Origin: Ceratotherium simum simum
Taxonomy: Eukaryota > Chordata > Mammalia > Perissodactyla > Rhinocerotidae
DNA: 64,000 nt
Assembly (NCBI RefSeq): GCF_000283155.1
Contig: NW_004454210.1
Location: forward strand, 4,965,734 to 5,029,733
Direction of reading: 5' to 3'
The position numbers and the translations under genes were made by a program. A model generated the notes under the pieces. It ran no database searches. It was given only the letters and a program-made list of their open reading frames with translations, and had not been told where the DNA came from. This document shows, in pieces, positions 57,476 through 64,000 of this stretch (its first letter is position 1; each line of letters starts with the position of its first letter).

Positions 57476-58014
57476 CTTTCAAGTCTCAGCTTAAATATCA
57501 TTCTTCAGTAAAGCTTTCCTTGCCTGCGATATCCATAGCAGCTTCCCCACCCACTCACCCCTTATTCCTCATTGAACACCCTGTTTCCTTCATAAGGACT
57601 TAGGACTCATGACACTTTGCACTTATTTTACTTTATGTAGTCTTTCCTTGTTTCCTCTTTGTCTCCTTCCCTAATGTCTGAGTATCTTCAGTCATAATGC
57701 CTGTCTTATTCCCCCTTACATCCCCAGTGCCTAGCATTGGGCCTGATACACATTTGTTGAATGAAGGAAGGCAAAAAAGAAGGATGAAAGAGAGGAAAAG
57801 GGAGTACCCTTAACATAACACTCAGGCTTACTTTTGTAAAGACCCATATAGCGTTTAATCTTCCCTCAAACTCCTATGGAATGAGACAAAACCGTTCTTC
57901 ACAAGCCTAATTCTGTGTATTCTTAATTAGATTTGTGTCCATTTTTCACGAGATTACTAAAAGATCCTTTTAACGTGTGAGTTTTCTTTACTCTCCTCTC
58001 TTTGTATTCCCTTC

Positions 58015-58335
58015 AGAGTCAAGAAGTTCATGAAGAGTCCTTTAATTTCTTTTTTATTGTTTGAGGAACCTCCATATTGTTTTCTATAGTGGCTGCACCA
58101 ATTTACTTTCCCACCAGCGGTGTACGAGGGTTCCCTTTTCTCCACATCCTCGCCAACACTCGTTATATTTTGTCTTCCATTTGACAAATGTGAAGTGATA
58201 TCTCATTATGGTTTTGATTTGCATTTCCCTGATTAGTGATGTTGAGCATCTTTTCATGTACCTGCTGGCCATCTGTAGGTCTTTTTTGGAAAAATGTCTA
58301 TTCCATTTGATTTCTTTAAACACAGAAATGCATAA
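58015..58335 (-). mobile_element. L1 LINE fragment (minus), ORF2 3' part
   Basis: Reversed text AGTGGCTGCACCAATTTACT, CCCACCAGCGGTGTACGAGG and TTTTGATTTGCATTTCCCTG. Confidence 0.87.
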
Positions 58336-58339
58336 ACCC

Positions 58340-60485
58340 CAAATGCCTTCAGAGGCCAAGCTGGCAGTGTACAGGAATGAAGCAGGCTGAATGTAAGAAA
58401 AATCAACTGATGAAAGACATAATCAAACTTGCCTTCTGTTTGCTTAACTATGGCATACGCACACACTCCCGTACACATTAGTATAGTATTGGACACTTTA
58501 TTTTGAAAGTGAAATGGAACACAAATTGAAAAATATAAATATTTAATTATCCTAAATACTGTCTAAATATCCTAAATGCACAACTTATATATGCATAGAA
58601 AAGTATTTTTCCTTTATTTAGCTGATATAAGTGATCAGATGTTCCTTGCAAGGTCCCAACCTCTGAGTTTCAGCGGGGGAAAAAAGATTTACTCTTCGAT
58701 CCATTCCAAACCTTAGCCCAATATAATAGCATAAAGTATTATTAAATAACAGACTTTTGAGAAAAATACTCATTACCTTGTATTTCTGCTGCCTTCTACT
58801 CTACTCCCATTCAAAATGGTGAAGAGCACCTGGGGCAGAGGGATTCATATGATTTTGCACCAGAAGAAGTCATGCGGCATCTATTCATCCATCATTGTCT
58901 GGTCTTACATCTGCTGAAGCATAGTTGGCTGGTTCTGGCCTGGAGTTTCTACTGGCATCTACTGCTGACTTACATCTGATGTATACATGACCTCTTCTCT
59001 ACAGCTCAGTCATGGTAGGTTGCCTCTCAGGCCTACTCTTAGCTATTGCTTGGCTGTAGACCTGAATCTCTTCAAGATCCTCCATGCATCTCATAACCAG
59101 TTGGTCTCCCTCTAGTATCTGCTGTGGGACAACCTGCTCCTACCTATGGCAGGCAGGATGACAAGTCCCCTGGCTCTCAGTGAGGAGCCAAGGGAGGTGT
59201 GGTGTCTAAATTAGAGCTACTCTCTTCCTGGCCATGCCAAACAGCTCTCTTGGCTGTGCTTGTTCACCCCATATTGGTATGGAACCTCTACACAGGAGTC
59301 TCCTTGAGAATCTCAAACTATAAACAGAGAAAGCCACTTTCCATTCAATTTATCTGACTCTTCCCACTCTCCACACTAAGGCCCAAAGATGGATAATCGT
59401 AACACACTTCTTCTAGTCCTCCAGATTCTTTCTCTCTGCCTCATCTCCCAACCCCAGAACTAGAATGGACAGGTTTCCACCACCCCCACCTCTTTCTGTG
59501 CTCTAGCCTCATCATGTAGCCATCCAAGCAGGAGTATCGTCTTTACTCTATGACCTCAGTTTTCAGGACTTAAAAAAAGTAAACCCTTTCTCTCTCACCA
59601 TTAACTGGATTGTAAGCCTAGTGTCTTGCTGTAAATCTCAAAGAATATCAAAAAAGGAATATTACCTTATTCTCACTTTCACATTGCTTCTGTAACAGAT
59701 CCAAATCTCCTCCAAGGCTACCCAGGGAGAAGGTCATGTACTTGGAAAAACACAATAATACTTTTACCTAAATGTCACTAAATGTTAAATTACATTTTAC
59801 TTTTTCAATTGGCTACTCCTTTAATTTGGAACTAAAATCTTACACATTTTCTTCCTCACTAAGATGTCGTTGTTGGGTTTGTGTTTCTTGTTACAGTTTG
59901 CAATGCAGAATTTAGCTTTAAATCCTTTAAATTGGAGAGAGAGTTATTTTCATTCATAATGAAAACAGCTGATCACAAATATAGGTACTTCCAAATATGG
60001 ATGCAATCTTTGCACAATGGTTTTTATATCTAGACTAACCACTCTTAAGATATTTGTAAAATGCTGCTCTTCTGAAATCACTTTCTTTTTTATGATCTCG
60101 TTTTACTGCAGTTTAGTAACTTCCCTTTGTAGCAATTTTCCACACTTTCAATATTTACTTTAATGGTGAAAAGAATAGACTTAGCTCATTTTCATAAAGT
60201 TTAAAACCAGAGAACTTCTTGAAATTTAGTCGTTAGCTTCACAATTTTACTTCATACCATGATTTCTATTTTTGGAAACTGACTTCAGTCTAGCAAAGTG
60301 GGTCAGATTATTATTTGCCAGTTGAGTTTCCACAAGACACAGTTTCACTAGGAAAGAGTAGATTATGTAATATGTTTATGTAACCACTTGTGAATGCCCA
60401 TATAAGGTTATATGCAGTGTGATGAGTTGAAATGTCAACCAAATGACCAAGTCTTTGATCCAATCTTGTTGGTTATCTAAGGCAA
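58340..60485. other. Unique non-coding stretch
   Basis: No gene, RNA or repeat recognised. It begins AT-rich, has a C/T-richer middle (58790-59760) and has only short open frames on either strand. Confidence 0.5.
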
Positions 60486-60486
60486 G

Positions 60487-60511
60487 GATGTGTGTGTGTG
60501 TGTGTGTGTGA
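60487..60511. repeat. (TG)n microsatellite
   Basis: Ten or more TG units directly beside the reversed ERE; probably grew from the element's tail. Confidence 0.9.
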
Positions 60512-60742
60512 GAAGAAGATTAGCCTTGAGCTAACATCTGTCTCCAATACTCCTCTTTTTGCTGAGGAAGATTGGCCCTGAGCTAACGTCTGTGCCCATC
60601 TTCCTCTATTTTATGGGGGATTCCTACCACAGCATGTCTTGATAAGCACTGCGTAGGTCCACGCCTGGGATCCAAACCCACGAACCCTGGACCACCAAAG
60701 TAGAGCGTGCGAACTTAACTACTACATCACCAAGCAGGCCCT
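60512..60742 (-). mobile_element. ERE SINE, minus, older
   Basis: Two reversed 3' modules and body; the head is altered to AAGCAGGCCC. No clear duplication. Confidence 0.88.
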
Positions 60743-61499
60743 GAATGCATTTTTTTTTAATGGCATAAAAAATTTTTTTTGTTTTTTTTTTTAACAATTC
60801 GAACAACCTTTTCAACAATTTGCAGAATTCAGTCGTTCAAATGCTGCTTCTATATTGTGCAGCCAATTTATTAAGCAGAGCATAGAACGGTCTGGATATT
60901 AAGCAATGGGGCTATATTTAGTTCATAGCAATACATACCTAGTGTTTTCCACTTTTTATTTTAAGGACAGAATATTCTTGGTGACTCTGTAATGAACACC
61001 TGTCAGTATTACACCCTTGAAAAATATTTTGTCTTTGAATTTACGTTTTGTATCAAGTCCAGCATCAACACCAGCCATTGCAGGAACATAATCATTTTTA
61101 TCAGTTTATATGAAAAAGTTCAAGACTTTTTGCAACACGGGATTAAGTAGATAAAGAAGAGGTCCAAAACTGAGCCCTGAGACACTCTATCATTCAGACA
61201 TGAAGAGGATGAAGAGGAGCCAGCAGAGGAGACAGAAGTGAAGTAGAGGGAAAACTGGAAAGAAAAGTGAAATTCTTTAAGGAGGCAGGAGAAATCAATG
61301 ATGTCAAGTGTCACTGATAGATCAAATAATAGGATGACTGGGACCATTGGTTTTAACAATGTGGAGTCATTCACATGTCCAATAAATTGACAGGTACAAC
61401 TTAGTGCATATTAAATCTAACTGGAAATACTGTTGCTCAGGAGTTGAGGAAATGCCTGAGAACCTATAAGACACATTGCCACTTATTTGTGGCATTTCC

Positions 61500-61960
61500 T
61501 TAAATGGTCCCATATGACCTGGACTCCACTGCTGCTTTGACCTTACCTTCTGGCCCTTTTTCTCCCCCACCTCCCACTCATACTTTGCTTTTGCCATACT
61601 GGCATACTCGATGCCCCCCAAGCACAGTCCCATCTCAAGGCCTTTGCACTTGCTGTTCCCTCCATCTGGAATGCTTTTCCCCCAGCCATCAACATGGCTC
61701 ACTCTCTTCCTTTAGGTCTCTGCTCCAATGTCATCTTACAGGAGAGGACTTCCCTGGCTACCCTCACTAAAAGAGTACTACTAACCACTGACCTTCAACT
61801 CTTTATTCCTGTTATCTGACTTTTTATGTAATAATTATCACCATAATACAATTTATATATCTAACAGGAATATAAACTCATCTAGATCAGCAGCTAAAAC
61901 AGTGCCAAACACACACTGGTTAATCAATAAGTATTTTGAATGAATATTAATTAAATAAAT
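61500..61960 (+). mobile_element. L2 LINE 3' end
   Basis: CCTTTGCACTTGCTGTTCCC, TCCATCTGGAATGCTTTTCC, CTCTGCTCCAATGTCATCTT and a decayed CAATAAGTATTTTGAATGAA tail. Confidence 0.85.
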
Positions 61961-63429
61961 GAACGAAAAACAACTGGCCAGAATATTTTCACGGTTAACT
62001 AGATATGGCATAATTATTAATCTGCCAAGGAGGCTGAAAACCCCAACTTTGATTAAGGAAATATTTTTAGAATCTACTAGGCAAATGCCTTGCAAACATC
62101 CTTCCACTTTTATCTAACAAGATGTAAATGACTACCTGAGAGCATTCTCTTCAACGCTCTCGTGGAGACTCTTTCCTATTCTCTAAATACCCTCCAGTAA
62201 CAACTGTTTCTGAAGTTTCTGACTTCATTTTGAATGAATCAAAAAATATATGCTGTATAAGCTTTTGTTTGCACACTAGTTAGTAGAAGAATCACAGAAT
62301 AATATGCCTATCTATTACTTCAAATTTTCTTCCATTTTAAATAATAATTTGCCTAAGTTAACTCTTTAATAAACTATATATACCACATTTTATTTTGAGG
62401 CTTCACTTTTTAACTAACCCTTTTATTGATTTTAGAAATTTCAGCTTTAAGAAACCCCCAGGCTTTGTAAGAGAAAGTACACAAAGCACTCAACCAATTA
62501 GCATTTGTAGCCAACATCTGGGTATCCAGATGGAGTCGAAAAGATGAACAGATGCCTTCACATGCGCACCATCTGCACAGACACCGTGGACTTAGGAACA
62601 GCATCCGTGGTACCTTTGTTTCAGTACGACATCGAAACACATGAAACAAGTCAAATAAGGGGACATTTGCTTATTTATTTGACAAAGACAAAAAATTCAT
62701 AGGAAAATGCAAATGAAGAGTGAGGATGGAGAGAATGGGGGGAGGGAATTGACTATGAAGATATTTTCCAATTTCTGATAAGAACGTGAGCCCTGAAGAA
62801 GAACCCATATATAGAGAGAACACTTAGAACAGTGTATGAAGGCATAATGATAGCCACATGAATGTGTATAAAACGTACAGTAACAGGATAGTGTTAACAA
62901 TTTGAATGTGCCTTATTCTTTTGCCCTCCTGAGAATAAAAACCTGATCTGGTCATCTACATGCACGAGAAGAATAGGGTAGAATTCGAGTTGCCAATAGG
63001 CAGTAATAGAGGCCACTAGGGGCTTACTTCTGTTTTATTTTCTCAGCCTTGCTGAGAGTAGACAATCAAAAAGCATCTGTTGAAAGACTAAATGAAGGAG
63101 TAAAACAAAGAAAAAGGAGCTTTCCATTTTAGGGGAGCAGGAAAAAGACCTTTATGTGCTTATGTGCAGAGTACCCCAAAACAACAAGAAGAAAAAGAAA
63201 CAGCAATACAAATTGCATCTTCAATGAGACTAGGAGGTGTGTAACTGAATCACGGTATGAAAACAGAAAGTGGATGGAAGAATGGGAAACGGTTTAGTAG
63301 AGGAAGAGGAAAGTCAATCTAAGTGCCTGCAAGGGAAGATACCAAAAAGAATTGAAGTGAAGTGCATTGTGGAAACCCAGGATGGCTCAGGAATTGAAAG
63401 TACAATGCTTTAAGGAAGACAAATATAGG

Positions 63430-63610
63430 ATTCCAGGTCACAAATAACTTTTACTCAGCATTTTGAAGGTGGTGATCCATTGTCTTCTAGTTTCAATGTT
63501 GCTATTGAGGAGTCCAATAACATTCTTATTCCCAGGTCCTTATGTCTGCCCTATTTTTGTTTCTCGTTTTTCTCTGATGTTCTTAAGTTTCACAACTATG
63601 TTGCCTGGAC
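63430..63610 (+). repeat. Old LINE-like fragment
   Basis: TTACTCAGCATTTTGAAGGT and CCATTGTCTTCTAGTTTCAA resemble a mammalian L1M internal phrase. The orientation and family are uncertain. Confidence 0.4.
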
Positions 63611-64000
63611 AAATCAATACTACACTCTCTGATTAAAAGCTTCCATTTTTATATCATAAGCTCTTTCCCTTTTTAAAGGTAAGTTTAGGTAAATCCAAGC
63701 TTTGTATTTTTTCAGCCTTCATCCCACTGCCTTATTTGTAACCAAACTTCATGTGGTTTTCTACCTATAAATTACACGAGATTACAAAATTACCAGGTAG
63801 TTTAGTGCTCCACCAACTTCAGCATCATAACTTCAGTGCTCCACCAATGGAACATTAGAGAGCCTACGTGGCAGTTAAGAGAATAAGGACTTGCCAATCA
63901 AACTTGCTTGAAATTAAAAGCAATATGAACCACCTTGATTGTGTGCCTTGTCTAACCTGGAAAGTATGTTTTTTATAAGTATTGTCTAAAAGTTTGGGAA

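Larger units (their letters stand above)
56640..57770 (+). mobile_element. L2 LINE 3' end, split by an ERE and a palindromic element
   Basis: Pieces such as ACTCCTTTGCATGGCTCTAA-like leader, GTGATTCCCTCTTCCTGGAG, CAAGTCTCAGCTTAAATATC, CAGTGCCTAGCATTGGGCCT and ATTTGTTGAATGAAGGAAGG follow the L2 order. Interrupted at 56906-57146 and 57363-57475. Confidence 0.72.
39376..64000. other. Intergenic region beyond FBXO48
   Basis: 24.6 kb with no exon that I can support. The stretches 40850-41480, 47135-47600, 47830-48310, 53055-53800, 55450-55790, 60745-61500 and 61965-63430, plus the last 390 bases, show no recognisable feature. PLEK is the expected next gene from human gene order but was not seen. 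Confidence 0.7.

Noticed and set aside
39376..64000. PLEK, the next gene in human order
   Set aside because: No PH- or DEP-domain exon sequence was recognised; the gene probably lies beyond the right edge.

Overview
This window is nuclear DNA of a placental mammal, almost certainly an odd-toed ungulate (horse, ass, zebra or rhinoceros group). The evidence is at least sixteen copies of the tRNA-derived ERE SINE, recognisable by its 5' head GGGGCCGGCC, an intact pol III B box (GGTTCGGATCCC-like) and a repeated 3' module ending in TCTTCCTCA. Most copies have clear target-site duplications. Mammal-wide MIR, L2, L1M/HAL1, MER5 and MER53 fossils make up the rest of the repeat background. There are no bacterial-style operons, CRISPR arrays or complete mobile elements.

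Two protein genes are supported, arranged head to head around one GC-rich promoter at about 35.0-36.1 kb. To the left, on the minus strand, lie the first three coding exons of APLF (35149-35244, 18933-19004, 7602-7774). They encode most of the N-terminal FHA phosphopeptide-binding domain of this DNA double-strand-break repair factor. The rest of the gene, including the PBZ zinc fingers and acidic tail, should lie beyond position 1. To the right, on the plus strand, is FBXO48, a complete 155-residue F-box protein in two coding exons (37823-38128 and 38881-39042), with a 5' non-coding exon inferred near 35.7 kb and a polyadenylation signal at 39353.

Layout: 1-7601 APLF intron 3 (L1, MIR, ERE, hAT-type MER); 7602-7774 exon 3; 7775-18932 intron 2 (a truncated young L1, an old L1, long unique AT-rich DNA); 18933-19004 exon 2; 19005-35148 intron 1 (old L1/HAL1-like and MER material, an LTR-like insert, and a large L1 interrupted by an ERE at 32.1-34.7 kb); 35.0-36.1 kb CpG-rich bidirectional promoter; 35.8-39.4 kb FBXO48; 39.4-64.0 kb intergenic DNA with no gene I can support (HAL1/L1 fossils, an LTR-like segment, MER53 hairpin, L2 and MIR copies, eight EREs). 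In human the next gene in this direction is PLEK; no PLEK exon was recognised here.

The two genes are not known to share a pathway. Their divergent promoter suggests linked transcription, which is inference. I found no convincing undescribed biological system. The most checkable oddities are a phase-1/phase-1 exon-like segment inside APLF intron 2, paired ACTAC-type motifs and an NF-E2/MARE-like site in the shared promoter, variation in ERE 3' module copy number, and a 103-bp tandem duplication inside an L1.
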